A DNA stretch of 64,000 bases from Halobacteriales archaeon QS_8_69_73 (GCA_003022945.1 PXRZ01000032.1:30342-94341), one strand, 5' to 3'; shown: positions 26,988 to 35,490, counted from the stretch's first letter. Notes: generated by a model not told the origin, from the letters alone. Numbers and translations: made by a program.

Positions 26988-26999
26988 GTAAAAATTCAC
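26988..26999 (-). promoter_or_regulatory. TATA-box candidate for purF
   Basis: On the reverse strand the sequence GTGAATTTTTAC lies about 25-35 bases before the purF ATG, the spacing expected for a nearly leaderless haloarchaeal transcript. It is the only AT-rich patch in the gap between rpl37e and purF, suggesting purF can be transcribed independently. Confidence 0.45.
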
Positions 27000-27111
27000 T
27001 CCACCGTGCGTGTCGTTCCGCCGCTGCCGGCCGGGTGTATGCACGTTCGTGTACAGCCTGGTCGGCGCGGCCGTCGCTGTGGAACGGGCGGAACGCGGTA
27101 CAATCGGTCGG

Positions 27112-27285
27112 CTACTCGTTCTGCTTGGACTGCCACTCGTAGTCGCGCCGCTTTGCGGTCTTGCCGAAGCCGCAGGAGGCACACACCTTCTTGCGGGAGT
27201 GGTAGGACTTCTCGCCGCAGCGCCGACACCGCACGTGGGTCGTCTTGTTCTTCTTGCCCTGGCTGGGGGTCCCGGAACCGGTCAT
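27112..27285 (-). CDS. rpl37e: 50S ribosomal protein L37e
   Basis: The 57-residue product starts [20 protein letters not shown]. It contains the two zinc knuckles CRRCG and CASCG and a basic tail [16 protein letters not shown], matching archaeal L37e in size and motifs. The ATG at 27285 is the family start; a longer frame would include unrelated residues. It normally follows an Sm-like protein gene, and here the remnant of that gene ends directly at its start. Confidence 0.95.
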   Translation of the reverse strand: MTGSGTPSQGKKNKTTHVRCRRCGEKSYHSRKKVCASCGFGKTAKRRDYEWQSKQNE

Positions 27286-27286
27286 G

Positions 27287-27406
27287 GCTGTATCGAAACG
27301 AGTCGTAGCCGGCGAGGATGCCGTCGTACATTTCGCCACCCTTCAGGGTGACGTTCACTTCGGAGCCGAGCGTCTCCTCCAGTACGTCAAGCGGCCGGTC
27401 TGTCAT
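27287..27406 (-). pseudogene. lsm: truncated Sm-like (LSM) protein gene
   Basis: From ATG at 27406 the frame reads MTDRPLDVLEETLGSEVNVT then [15 protein letters not shown], the complete Sm1 motif of an archaeal LSM protein (normally 70-77 residues). Immediately after GYD, where the HMN residues and the Sm2 motif (IRGDNV type) should follow, the sequence jumps into the short leader of rpl37e near base 27301 and reads on out of phase with that gene. About 100 bases, including Sm2 and the stop, are missing. No RNA-binding ring could form from this product. Confidence 0.8.
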
Positions 27407-27497
27407 GTGGACCGTCGCGCGCGCCGACGGCATAAACGCACCGACCCGCGCCGTGGCCGACGCCCGGATTGAAGTGCAGCAGACGCGAACCGGCGGC

Positions 27498-27746
27498 ATG
27501 GTCGAGCTGACGCTGCTGAAGGTCCACGTCGACGTCGACGACTCGGAGTTCAGCGCCGCCGCAGACGCCTACGCCCCCGGGCAGAAGGACGTCGAAGCCG
27601 GCGGTACCCCGCCGGACGGCGACGGCGACGACGGCGGCAGCGGGCGGACGGCCGCCGGGGCCGTCGTCGGCCTCGTCTTCGCCGTATTCGTGGCCTACGC
27701 CGCACGGCGGCAGCTCAGCACCCGAGATGGGGACGGCGGCGGGTAG
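27498..27746 (+). CDS. small membrane-anchored haloarchaeal protein
   Basis: From ATG at 27498 the 82-residue product reads MVELTLLKVHVDVDDSEFSA, an acidic Gly/Asp-rich middle, one hydrophobic helix AAGAVVGLVFAVFVAYAA and a short basic tail RRQLSTRDG. The N-terminus is divergent from the lsm gene, so a bidirectional promoter probably lies at 27410-27490. Small proteins of this design are common in haloarchaea; function is unknown. The longer upstream frame is read-through of the opposite strand. Confidence 0.65.
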   Translation: MVELTLLKVHVDVDDSEFSAAADAYAPGQKDVEAGGTPPDGDGDDGGSGRTAAGAVVGLVFAVFVAYAARRQLSTRDGDGGG

Positions 27747-27786
27747 CCGCCGGAACGCATTTGTCTCGCGCCGGGCTAGCGAGACC

Positions 27787-28667
27787 GTGAATCTCTATCG
27801 CGCTGTCCGTGCCGTCACCGACTCCGGCGGCGACGGCCCGGTCGACTGGACCGCCGTGGGCACCGCCGCGAGGGCGGCGACGGCTCCGGGCGACCTGACG
27901 CTGTCGGCCGCCGAGCGGCAGGGATACGCCGACGACGTCGGCGACGCTCGCGACGCGATTCGTGCGGCGGCCGGCGTCGAGTTCGACCTTCCGGCGCACG
28001 TCGAGGTCCAGAACCGCCACCACTGGGTCGACGCCAACGTGGCGACGTTCCGGCGGGTACTGTCGCCGCTTGCTTCCTCGCGAACAACGTCCTCGGGCAG
28101 TACGACCCGCTACTGTTGGGCGACGGCGACCACCAGCTCTACTTCGTCCACCCGAACATCGAGTCGGCAGCGACGACGCTGGACGTCGACCGCGACCGGT
28201 TCCGCCGGTGGATCGCCTTCCACGAGGTCGCCCACGCCGCCGAGTTCGGCGCGGCGCCGTGGCTCCCCGAGCGGCTCGAGCGCGGCGTCGAGACGGCCGT
28301 CTCGGAGCTGGCCGACGGCGGCCTCGACCGCGAGGCGATGCGGGAGCTTGACGTCACGATGACCGCCGTCGAGGGATACGCGGAACTGGTGATGGACCGG
28401 GCCTTCGACCGCGAGTACGCCGACCTCCGCGAGAAGCTGGACGAGCGCCGGGGCGGGAGTGGCCCGGTGTCGGTGCTGCTACGGCGGCTGCTCGGCGTCG
28501 GCCGCAAGCGCCGCCAGTACGAGCGCGGGAAGGCGTTCTTCGAGGCGGTCGCCAAGGCCCGCGGCGTCGAGGCCGCCGCCGCCGTCTGGGACCGCCCCGA
28601 GAACCTCCCGACCGACGAGGAACTCGACGATCCCGAGGCGTGGCTCTCGCGGGTCTACCGAGAGTAG
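27787..28667 (+). pseudogene. zinc-dependent metalloprotease-like gene (DUF2342/F420-associated family) with internal deletion
   Basis: From GTG the first frame reads MNLYRAVRAVTDSGGDGPVD through DANVATFRRVLSPLA. A second frame then continues FLANNVLGQYDPLLLGD, FHEVAHAAEFG (the HExxH zinc site) and AVEGYAELVMDRAFD to the stop. The family has roughly 20 more residues between the two parts. The junction near 28075 thus removes a segment whose length is not a multiple of three. The product would be cut before the active site. The stop codon TAG lies at the edge of the repeat element at 28664. Confidence 0.75.
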
Positions 28668-29079
28668 TGTTTAGCTAAGAGGGAGTGGTGTACGGCAGTG
28701 ATGAGGGCGTGTCCGAACGCCCCCTTCCGCTCGCGGGCTGTGGCTCACGGCTCGCTTCACTCGCCGGCAGAGCGACACTCTGCCGAGCCCTCGCTCGTTT
28801 CGCTCACGAGGACGCCGTTCGCAACGTCGAGATACCTCGCTCCCGCTCGGTATCTCGCAACGCCTCGCTGCGCGCGGCCTGCGTGCTTGCGTCGGCTCGC
28901 TCCGCTCCGCGGCTCCCTGCGGTCACCGGCAGAGCGAAGTTCTGCCGAGCCCTCGCTCGCTTCACTCGCGAGGCCGCTCTCGCTCCGCTCGCTCGGCCTC
29001 GCGCCGCGAGCGGTCGGCCCCGTTCGAGTCCCCGCCCGACGCCGGCTGACCGGCCGGTCCTCGGTTAATCGAATACTGC
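28664..29079 (+). repeat. MITE-like intergenic element, copy 2 (expanded)
   Basis: The 460-base gap holds no gene. It begins GTAGTGTTTAGCTAAG and ends with GGTTAATCGAATACTGC, whose reverse complement GCAGTATTCGATTAACC mirrors the start. The last 110 bases match copies at 16334 and 58974 (GAGCGGTCGGCCCCGTTCGA). The interior is enlarged with hairpins such as CGGCAGAGCGACACTCTGCCG and CTCGC/GCGAG-rich stretches. Frames here are compositional artefacts. Confidence 0.65.
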
Positions 29080-29131
29080 TCGACCCGGCCGCCGAAATGA
29101 TAAGTATCGGCATGACATAGGTTCTCGATGC

Positions 29132-29428
29132 ATGAACGATCTCCTCTGGCTGGGCGCCGCAGCGGGGCTGTTCGTGCTGCTGCACGTGGCGGTCGCCGCC
29201 TACCTCTACCGGTCGGCCGCCGCCGACGGGCCGGACCACGCCGGGGAGTACATCCCTACGCAGGCCGACGAGCGGCCGACGGGCCCCGCCGACGAGCGGG
29301 TCCCCTGTCCGACCTGCGGGGTGCCAAACGACCCGAGCTACCGGTTCTGCCGCCGCTGTGTCGCCGATCTCTCGGCGGGCCTGTCATCGTCGGCGGGCGG
29401 CGACGGTAGGAAACGACTCGGGAGCTGA
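29132..29428 (+). CDS. membrane-anchored zinc-ribbon protein (DUF7577-like)
   Basis: The 98-residue product begins MNDLLWLGAAAGLFVLLHVA, one N-terminal membrane helix. A linker follows, then a zinc ribbon CPTCGVPNDPSYRFCRRCV with CxxC pairs 15 residues apart. Haloarchaeal genomes carry many such one-helix zinc-ribbon proteins. Function unknown. It is flanked by the repeat element upstream and converges on the DUF35 gene. Confidence 0.7.
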   Translation: MNDLLWLGAAAGLFVLLHVAVAAYLYRSAAADGPDHAGEYIPTQADERPTGPADERVPCPTCGVPNDPSYRFCRRCVADLSAGLSSSAGGDGRKRLGS

Positions 29429-29433
29429 CGGCC

Positions 29434-29799
29434 TCAGGCGGGCTCGAACCGCGGCACGACGTACCCCTGCTCGTCCTCGACGTGGCCGGCGAGTGCGACC
29501 GCGTCGCCGATCTCCGCGGCGCCGTCCAGCCGGCCCAGCACCCGAGCCACCCCGAGGTCGACGACCGCCACCTGGTAGCCGCGCTCGTCGATCCCCTCCG
29601 GCGGCACCTCGACGGTCGTCTCGGTGTAGACGGTGCCGGCCGTCGGGAGTTCGACTGGCTCGAGGCCACGCGCCCCGCAGTGTGGGCAGGCGGCCTTTGG
29701 AGTCCCGACCGTCGCCCCGCAGTCGTCGCAGGCGCCGCCGAGCAGGACCCCCTCCCGGAGCGCGTCGCTCCAGGCCGCGTGGGTCAGTCCCTCGCTCAT
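29434..29799 (-). CDS. DUF35 OB-fold zinc-ribbon protein, thiolase partner
   Basis: The 121-residue product has an N-terminal rubredoxin-like zinc ribbon (CDDCGATVGTPKAACPHCGA) and a C-terminal OB-fold with GTVYTETTVEVPPEG. This is the DUF35 architecture, in which the protein binds acyl-CoA and forms a complex with a thiolase or HMG-CoA synthase. Its ATG overlaps the TGA of the thiolase gene by four bases (ATGA), so the two are co-translated. It should channel acyl-CoA between enzymes. Confidence 0.88.
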   Translation of the reverse strand: MSEGLTHAAWSDALREGVLLGGACDDCGATVGTPKAACPHCGARGLEPVELPTAGTVYTETTVEVPPEGIDERGYQVAVVDLGVARVLGRLDGAAEIGDAVALAGHVEDEQGYVVPRFEPA

Positions 29800-30962
29800 C
29801 CGCGGACCTCCATGACGCTGACGACGGTGGTGGCGGCGTCGCCGCCGAGGTTGTGCGCGACGGCGCGGTCGGCGTCCGGGAGCTGTCGGGCGCCGGCCTC
29901 GCCGCGCAGCTGTTCGGTCAGCTCGACGACCTGTGCGGTGCCGGTCGCGCCGATGGGGTGGCCCTTCGCCTTCAGCCCGCCCGACGGATTGATCGGCACG
30001 TCGCCGTCCCGGGCCGTCCGACCCGCCGCGGCGGCGGGGCCGCCTTCGCCGTCGGCGACGAGGCCGAGCGCCTCGCTGGCGAGCACCTCCGCGCCGGTGA
30101 AGCAGTCGTGGACCTCCGCGAAGTCGATGTCGTCGGCCGAGACGCCGGCCTGCTCGTAGGCCTCCTCGGCGGCGTCGCGGGCCGCCTGCGTGACGTGCGG
30201 TGTCTTCTTGTCCGCGATGGGGACGACGTCGGTGGCGTGGCCGACGCCCGTCACGTCTACCGGGGCGTCGTATGAGTCGGCGACATCGTCGCCCACCACG
30301 ACGACGGCGCTGGCGCCGTCGGAGAACGGACAGCAGTCCATCAGTCGGAACGGGTCGGCGACGACCGGGCCGTCGAGGACCTCCTCGATGGTGACCTCCT
30401 TGCCGAAGTGCGCCCGCGGGTTCAGCGCGCCGTTGCCGTGGTTCTTGACTGCGACGTGGGCGAGTTGCTCCTCCGTCGTCCCGTGTTCGTGCATGTGCCG
30501 CTTGGTGAGCAGCGCGAAGACGCCCGGGAAGGTGAGGCCGGCCGGTTGCTCGTACTGACGGTGGGAGGCCGACGCGAACACGCGGGTCATCGCGGCGGTG
30601 TCCCTGCCCGTTTCGGGGGTGCAGCGCTCGACGCCGCCAACCAGGACGGCATCGTGGACGCCGGCCTCGACGGCCGCGACGGCGTTTTTGAACGCGTTGG
30701 CCGAGGTGGCGCAGGCGTCCTCGAAGCGCTGGACCGGGATTCCCGCCATCCCGGCGTGGGCGGCGACCTTCGGCCCGAGGTGGGTGGCGTTTTCCGCCTG
30801 GCCGCTCATTGCGTTGCCGAAGTACAGCGCCTCGACGTCGGCCGGCTCGGCGCCGGCGTCGTCGAGGGCGCCGAACGCCGCCTCGGCGAACAGTTCCTCC
30901 AGTGGTACGTCGTGGATGCCGAACTCCGTCATGCCGGCGCCGACGACTGCGACTCGTGGCAT
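29796..30962 (-). CDS. thiolase-superfamily acetyl-CoA C-acyltransferase (SCP-x type)
   Basis: From ATG at 30962 the 388-residue product reads MPRVAVVGAGMTEFG and carries the active-site cysteine in FEDACATSANAFKNA (Cys84). Its C-terminal catalytic motifs are DCFTGAEV (His/Asn-side variant) and NPSGGLKAKGHPIGATG. These features place it with archaeal SCP-x-like thiolases that pair with DUF35. It cleaves or forms beta-ketoacyl-CoA. A GTG two codons upstream is possible. It heads the beta-oxidation neighbourhood. Confidence 0.9.
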   Translation of the reverse strand: MPRVAVVGAGMTEFGIHDVPLEELFAEAAFGALDDAGAEPADVEALYFGNAMSGQAENATHLGPKVAAHAGMAGIPVQRFEDACATSANAFKNAVAAVEAGVHDAVLVGGVERCTPETGRDTAAMTRVFASASHRQYEQPAGLTFPGVFALLTKRHMHEHGTTEEQLAHVAVKNHGNGALNPRAHFGKEVTIEEVLDGPVVADPFRLMDCCPFSDGASAVVVVGDDVADSYDAPVDVTGVGHATDVVPIADKKTPHVTQAARDAAEEAYEQAGVSADDIDFAEVHDCFTGAEVLASEALGLVADGEGGPAAAAGRTARDGDVPINPSGGLKAKGHPIGATGTAQVVELTEQLRGEAGARQLPDADRAVAHNLGGDAATTVVSVMEVRG

Positions 30963-31010
30963 GCCCACACGTGGGTCCGACCGGGTAATAACGGGACCGG
31001 TGCGCCGCGG

Positions 31011-31247
31011 CTACCGTCGGTAGTCGCGGTCGGAGGCCGGCGACAGCCCCTCGAGGCTCGGAAACAGGTACCGGACGAGGACGACGCCGAGCGCCAGCCC
31101 CGCGACGACGGCGGCGACGACCACCCGGAGGGAGGCGTCGCCCTGCGAGGTGATGAGCCCGGACGACACACCCACCAGCAGGACGCTGCCGATCTTCAGT
31201 CGGCCCATCGTCCGTTCGCGGTCCTCCTCGGGGATGGGGCCGGTCAC
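31011..31247 (-). CDS. small two-helix membrane protein
   Basis: The 78-residue frame from GTG at 31247 reads MTGPIPEEDRERTMGRLKIG and then two hydrophobic stretches (SVLLVGVSSGLITSQ and VVVAAVVAGLALGVVLVRYL). Its GTG overlaps the TGA of the SnoaL-like gene (GTGA), which supports both the start and a shared transcript. A tail SDRDYRR follows. The family is not recognised; an integral membrane protein of unknown role. Confidence 0.65.
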   Translation of the reverse strand: MTGPIPEEDRERTMGRLKIGSVLLVGVSSGLITSQGDASLRVVVAAVVAGLALGVVLVRYLFPSLEGLSPASDRDYRR

Positions 31248-31639
31248 GCCGTTTCCCCCTCCGTGCTGACGTGCATGCCGACGAACCGCCACGGCGTCCC
31301 CAGGTTGGCGTCGTCCGCGCGGCGCTGCAGCGTCCCGCTCCAGCGGGTATCGAACTCGTTGCGGCGGTCCCGCTCGACGTCGGTCCAGGCCATGAACACG
31401 TCGTCGGAGAACCACGCGTGGTCGCCGGCGGTCTCGACGAGCAGCCGCCCGGAGTCGACGACCCACCCCTCGGTCGTCTCGGTCTGTGCCTCCAGGCCGG
31501 CCCGGACCGCCTCGTAGCCGGTCAGCCGCTCGCCGATGCCGAACTTGACGGTCGACTCCTCGCGGGCGAAGAACGGGTGCAGCGGCTCCCCCGCCCGGAG
31601 CGCCTCGTAGTACGTCCGCACGGTAGCCTCGGGATCCAT
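31244..31639 (-). CDS. SnoaL/NTF2-like domain protein
   Basis: The 131-residue product starts MDPEATVRTYYEALRAGEPL, typical of the first helix of NTF2-fold (SnoaL-like, DUF3225/4440) proteins. Later come FFAREESTVKFGIGERLTG and WFSDDVFMAWT, the beta-sheet core, and a C-terminal WRFVGMHVS strand. These folds act as small hydrolases, isomerases or binding domains; no specific catalytic residues are evident. It is coupled to the downstream membrane protein by a GTGA overlap. Confidence 0.75.
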   Translation of the reverse strand: MDPEATVRTYYEALRAGEPLHPFFAREESTVKFGIGERLTGYEAVRAGLEAQTETTEGWVVDSGRLLVETAGDHAWFSDDVFMAWTDVERDRRNEFDTRWSGTLQRRADDANLGTPWRFVGMHVSTEGETA

Positions 31640-31714
31640 GCCGGTCTTTCGTGGCGGATGCTCTTACCGCTGCTGGAACGAAACGAGACGCCGACTGTCG
31701 CCGACGGCCGCCGG

Positions 31715-33598
31715 TCAGTCGTCGGCGGGGGCCGTTTCGACCAGCGACTCCGGGTCGACGCGGGCGTAGCCGGCGACGGCCGCGAAGACGTCGTCCTCCA
31801 TGGCGAACCGCTCGCCGGAGGTGACGCCGTAGGCCTCGTCGTCGCCGAACCGCGTCTCGACGAACCGCCGTGCGACCAGTGCCTTCCGGCCGTCGTCGTC
31901 GCGGTCGAGGGTCATCTGTGCCTCCGCCAGCAGCAGCGCCGCCGTGACGACGTCGAAGACAAGGTCCGCCAGCCGCTTGGCGTGGTACTGGGCGTAGTCA
32001 TCGTCCTCGGCCGCCAGCGTCGCCAGCGCGTCCTGCAGTTCGTGGAACCGGTCCTCGACGGTCGCCGCCGGTTCCTCCAGGAACGGGTGTTCGACCGCCC
32101 CGAGCCGCTCGTCGACGTACGGCAGCAGCGCCTCATGGGCGTCCTCGCGGTTCAGCGCCCGCAGGGTGTCCAGCGCGAGGATGTTCGACGGGCCCTCCCA
32201 GATGGGCAGCACCTGCGCGTCCCGGAGCAGCCGCTCGGTCGTGTGCTCGCGGACGTAGCCGTTGCCGCCCAGCACCTCCATCGCGTAGGAGGTCGTGTCG
32301 ACGGCCATCCGGGCGGTCTTGTACTTCGCGACGGGGATGAACAGCCGCATCAACTGGTAGGCCGCCGAGTCGTCTTCCTCACCCCGCGGGTCGCTCCGCT
32401 CCATACTCGCTCGTTTTGCGTCGCCGCGCGACGCCTGCCGTTCCCGCTCGTCCAGCAGTCGCGCGGCCTCGAAGGAGAACGCGGCGGCGGCCTCGTAATC
32501 GACGGTCATGTCGACGAGGTCCCGCCGCATCAGGGGGTACTCGTCGATGGCGTCGCCGAAGGCCTCCCGGTCGGCGGCGTGGACCTTCGCTTCCAGCAGC
32601 GCCCGGCCCATCACGCCGACGGCGCCGGTGGCGTTGGTCAGCCGCTCGAAATTCATCATCTCGGCCATCGCCCGAAAGCCCTCGCCCTCCTCGCCGACGA
32701 GGTAGGCCTCGGCGCCCTGGTACTCGATTTCGCCCGTCGGCACCGAGATGGTGCCGAGCTTGTCCTTCAGCCGCCGGAAGTGCGCCTCGTTGACCTCGCC
32801 GTTCGGCTTCGTCCGCGGGACGAGAAACAGGCTGAGCCCCTCGACGCCGTCCGGCGCGTCCGGCGTCCGCGCCAGCGCCAGCGCGCCCTCGGCGTCGATA
32901 TTCGAGCAGAACCACTTCTCGCCGTACAGTTCGTAGACGCGCTCGGCCGGTACCCCGCCTCCCCTCCGCGGCGTCTCCGACGCCTCGCTTCCTCCGCCGG
33001 TCGGTTCGGCCCGCACCTCGTTGGCGCCGACGTCCGAACCACCCTGCTCCTCGGTGAGGAACATCGCGCCCTCGATGTGGTCCTCGAGGTCACGGGCGGT
33101 CAGCGCCTCGAAGTACTCCGCAAGCGACCCGTCGTCGAACTTCTCGAGGACGAGCGCGGCGCCGGTGGTCATCGAGACGGGACAGCAGAAGCCCCCGTCG
33201 ACGTACGACAGCAGCGCCTGCATGGTGAGCACGTGCGTCAGCCCGAGCGGCTCCTCGCGGCCCGGCGGCGGGTGGAACGCGTCGTGGGTGACGCCGAACT
33301 CCTCATAGGCGATCTCCTCCTGTTCGCGGACGAGCGGGTGGTACTCCACTTCGTTCAGCCGGTCACCGTGCTTGTCGAACGACCGCAGTTCGTGGCCCGC
33401 CTCGTCGATGCGGTCGGCCGTGTCGGCCATTCGGCGGCCGAGTACATCGCCGAACTCCTCGAGGACCGGCTCGGCCCACTCGAACTCGTCGTCCGGGTAG
33501 ACGCGTCGGGCCTCGAACCGCAGCGTCGGGTCCAGCCGCCAGTAGTTGCAGTCCCGGCCGGCGTTGTAGTCGCCGTACGGTATCGGGTCCGCGTCCAT
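31715..33598 (-). CDS. AidB-like acyl-CoA dehydrogenase with low-complexity inserts
   Basis: The 627-residue product is long for an acyl-CoA dehydrogenase and matches the AidB-like subgroup. Recognisable parts are AMFLTEEQGGSDVGANEVRA (FAD/substrate loop), YGEKWFCSNID, YAMEVLGGNGYVREHTTERL and LPIWEGPSNILALD near the C-terminus. Two Arg/Ser/Glu-rich stretches (about residues 203-221 and 394-412) look like inserted repeat-derived codons. It should oxidise an acyl-CoA to the enoyl-CoA with FAD. It diverges from the enoyl-CoA hydratase gene across a shared promoter gap. Confidence 0.88.
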   Translation of the reverse strand: MDADPIPYGDYNAGRDCNYWRLDPTLRFEARRVYPDDEFEWAEPVLEEFGDVLGRRMADTADRIDEAGHELRSFDKHGDRLNEVEYHPLVREQEEIAYEEFGVTHDAFHPPPGREEPLGLTHVLTMQALLSYVDGGFCCPVSMTTGAALVLEKFDDGSLAEYFEALTARDLEDHIEGAMFLTEEQGGSDVGANEVRAEPTGGGSEASETPRRGGGVPAERVYELYGEKWFCSNIDAEGALALARTPDAPDGVEGLSLFLVPRTKPNGEVNEAHFRRLKDKLGTISVPTGEIEYQGAEAYLVGEEGEGFRAMAEMMNFERLTNATGAVGVMGRALLEAKVHAADREAFGDAIDEYPLMRRDLVDMTVDYEAAAAFSFEAARLLDERERQASRGDAKRASMERSDPRGEEDDSAAYQLMRLFIPVAKYKTARMAVDTTSYAMEVLGGNGYVREHTTERLLRDAQVLPIWEGPSNILALDTLRALNREDAHEALLPYVDERLGAVEHPFLEEPAATVEDRFHELQDALATLAAEDDDYAQYHAKRLADLVFDVVTAALLLAEAQMTLDRDDDGRKALVARRFVETRFGDDEAYGVTSGERFAMEDDVFAAVAGYARVDPESLVETAPADD

Positions 33599-33734
33599 AA
33601 CCCCCAGTTCGGACCGCGGCGCATAAATCCTCGCGCCGCCGGCGAAACGGCCGCTCCGCGCGTCGCAATTGAACTGATCGTTCGTTTACCTCCGTCCGAA
33701 ATGGTGATGAACCGGGGGCCGCATCCACCCGATA

Positions 33735-34577
33735 ATGGTCACGCGCGACGACCTCGGCAACGACGACCTGGCGGTGACCGTGGCCGACGATGGCCTCGCC
33801 GTCCGTGCGGTCATCGACCGCGAGGAGGACCGCAACGCCCTGAACGGCGCCGTCATCAAGGGGCTGCTCGACGTCCTCGCGTACGCCGACGGGGGCGAGA
33901 CCCGCGTCGTCGTGATCCGCGGCGCCGGCGGCACCTTCTGCGCCGGCGGCGACATCAAGTCGATGGCCGGCGCCATCGGCCAGGGGTCGGCGGCCTACCG
34001 CGAGGGGTTCGCCGGCATGAAGCGGCTCGTCGAGGCGGCCGTCGACACCGCCGCGCTCACCGTCGCCGCCGTCGAGGGCTACTGTCTGGCCGGCGGCATG
34101 GGACTGGCAGGGGCCTGCGACGTGATCCTCGCCAGCGACGAGGCCACCTTCGGCACCCCCGAGGTGGAACTCGGCATCTTCCCCGCACAGGCGCTCGTGC
34201 CCGTGATGCGGACGGTCAACGAGAAACAGGCCTTCCGGTATCTGTTCACCGGCGAACAGTTCGACGCCGAGACCGCCCACGACATCGGCTTCACGACCGA
34301 CGTCGTCCCCGCCGACTCCTTCGAGGCCGAACTCGACGACCTCGTCGATGGCCTCGTGACGCCGTCGGCGTTCACCATCGAGATGGGCAAGGAGGCCTTC
34401 TACAACCAGCGCGAGATGGGCTTCGAGGAGGCGCTAGACTACATGCGCGAGATGGTGACGCTGCTGGCGATGAGCGACGACGCCGAGGCCGGCTTCAACG
34501 CCTTCCTCACCGACTCCACGCCCGACTGGAAGGGCCGCCCCGACGATCCCGACGACACCGACGACGCCGACGAGTGA
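33735..34577 (+). CDS. enoyl-CoA hydratase/isomerase (crotonase family)
   Basis: The 280-residue product contains IRGAGGTFCAGGDIKSM (oxyanion-hole strand, residues about 62-77), EGYCLAGGMGLAGACD and TFGTPEVELGIFP with the catalytic-position Glu. These are standard crotonase signatures. It hydrates enoyl-CoA in beta-oxidation or carries out a related isomerisation. A 23-base gap separates it from the BKACE gene downstream on the same strand, suggesting one transcript. The C-terminal Asp-rich tail is typical of haloarchaeal acidification. Confidence 0.9.
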   Translation: MVTRDDLGNDDLAVTVADDGLAVRAVIDREEDRNALNGAVIKGLLDVLAYADGGETRVVVIRGAGGTFCAGGDIKSMAGAIGQGSAAYREGFAGMKRLVEAAVDTAALTVAAVEGYCLAGGMGLAGACDVILASDEATFGTPEVELGIFPAQALVPVMRTVNEKQAFRYLFTGEQFDAETAHDIGFTTDVVPADSFEAELDDLVDGLVTPSAFTIEMGKEAFYNQREMGFEEALDYMREMVTLLAMSDDAEAGFNAFLTDSTPDWKGRPDDPDDTDDADE

Positions 34578-34599
34578 CGCGACACCCACACCCACATCC

Positions 34600-35490
34600 A
34601 TGACCATCGAGCAAGATTCAGTCAAGGGCAACGACCCCGACAAGGCGATCATCAGCGCGGCGCTGACCGGCGCGCTCACGACCCGCGACCAATGTGAGCA
34701 CATCCCCTACACGCCGGAGGAAATCGCCGAGGACGCCGCCGCGGCCCGCGATAACGGCGCCGCGGTGGCGCACATCCACGCCCGCACCGAGAACGGCTCG
34801 CCGACCTTCGACGAGGAGATCTACCAGGAGATTTACGACGAGGTGCGCGCCCGGACGGACATCCTGATCAACTTCTCGACGGGGGCGCTACACGAACCCG
34901 TCGACTCCCGGGTCGAGTACGTCGAGGGCGTCCGGCCGGACGTCGCGGCGCTCAATATGGGATCGATGAACTACGCGAAGTACAGCGACTCCCGGGACGA
35001 CTTCGTCTTCGACATGGTGTTCGACAACCCGTTCAACGAGATCGAGTCGTTCCTCGAGGCGATGAACGACGCGGGCGTCAAGCCCGAACTGGAGTGTTTC
35101 GACACCGGTCACGTCGGCAACATCCGGCCGTTCCTGAAGTCGGGCACCCTCGAACATCCCATCCACTTCTCGCTCATCATGGGCGTACTCGGCGGCGTCC
35201 CGCCGACCGTCGAGAACCTCGCCCACCAGGTCCGCCAGCTGCCCGACGACGCCAACTGGCAGGTGATCGGCATCTCCGAGGACCAGTGGCAACTGGCGGC
35301 CGGTGCGCTGTCGATGGGCGGCAACGTCCGCGTCGGTCTGGAGGACAACTTCTACCTGCCGAGCGGCGAGATGGCGACGAACGGCGAACTGGTCGCCAAG
35401 GCCGCCGGACTCACCCGCAACGTCGGCCGCGAGCCCGCGACGCCCGCGGAAGCGGCGGAGATCATGGAGATCGACGCCGACCACCTCTAA
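34600..35490 (+). CDS. beta-keto acid cleavage enzyme (BKACE/DUF849, 3-keto-5-aminohexanoate cleavage type)
   Basis: The 296-residue product reads KAIISAALTGALTT near the start and AVAHIHARTENG with His58 and His60 as zinc ligands. INFSTGA and DTGHVGN follow, and a late VGLEDNFYLPSGEMATN. These define the TIM-barrel BKACE family, which condenses a beta-keto acid with acetyl-CoA to give acetoacetate and a new acyl-CoA. Placement after an enoyl-CoA hydratase fits entry of an unusual acid into beta-oxidation. The substrate is unknown. Confidence 0.88.
   Translation: MTIEQDSVKGNDPDKAIISAALTGALTTRDQCEHIPYTPEEIAEDAAAARDNGAAVAHIHARTENGSPTFDEEIYQEIYDEVRARTDILINFSTGALHEPVDSRVEYVEGVRPDVAALNMGSMNYAKYSDSRDDFVFDMVFDNPFNEIESFLEAMNDAGVKPELECFDTGHVGNIRPFLKSGTLEHPIHFSLIMGVLGGVPPTVENLAHQVRQLPDDANWQVIGISEDQWQLAAGALSMGGNVRVGLEDNFYLPSGEMATNGELVAKAAGLTRNVGREPATPAEAAEIMEIDADHL

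Noticed and set aside
28685..29120. Short Arg/Ser/Ala-rich frames in the 28.7-29.1 kb gap
   Set aside because: They lie within a repeat element full of hairpins and CTCGC/GCGAG strings; no start signals or domain features.
31271..34603. A 1110-codon plus-strand open frame across the acyl-CoA dehydrogenase
   Set aside because: It is antisense to a clear acyl-CoA dehydrogenase, has Val/Arg/His-rich composition without motifs, and is a codon-bias artefact.
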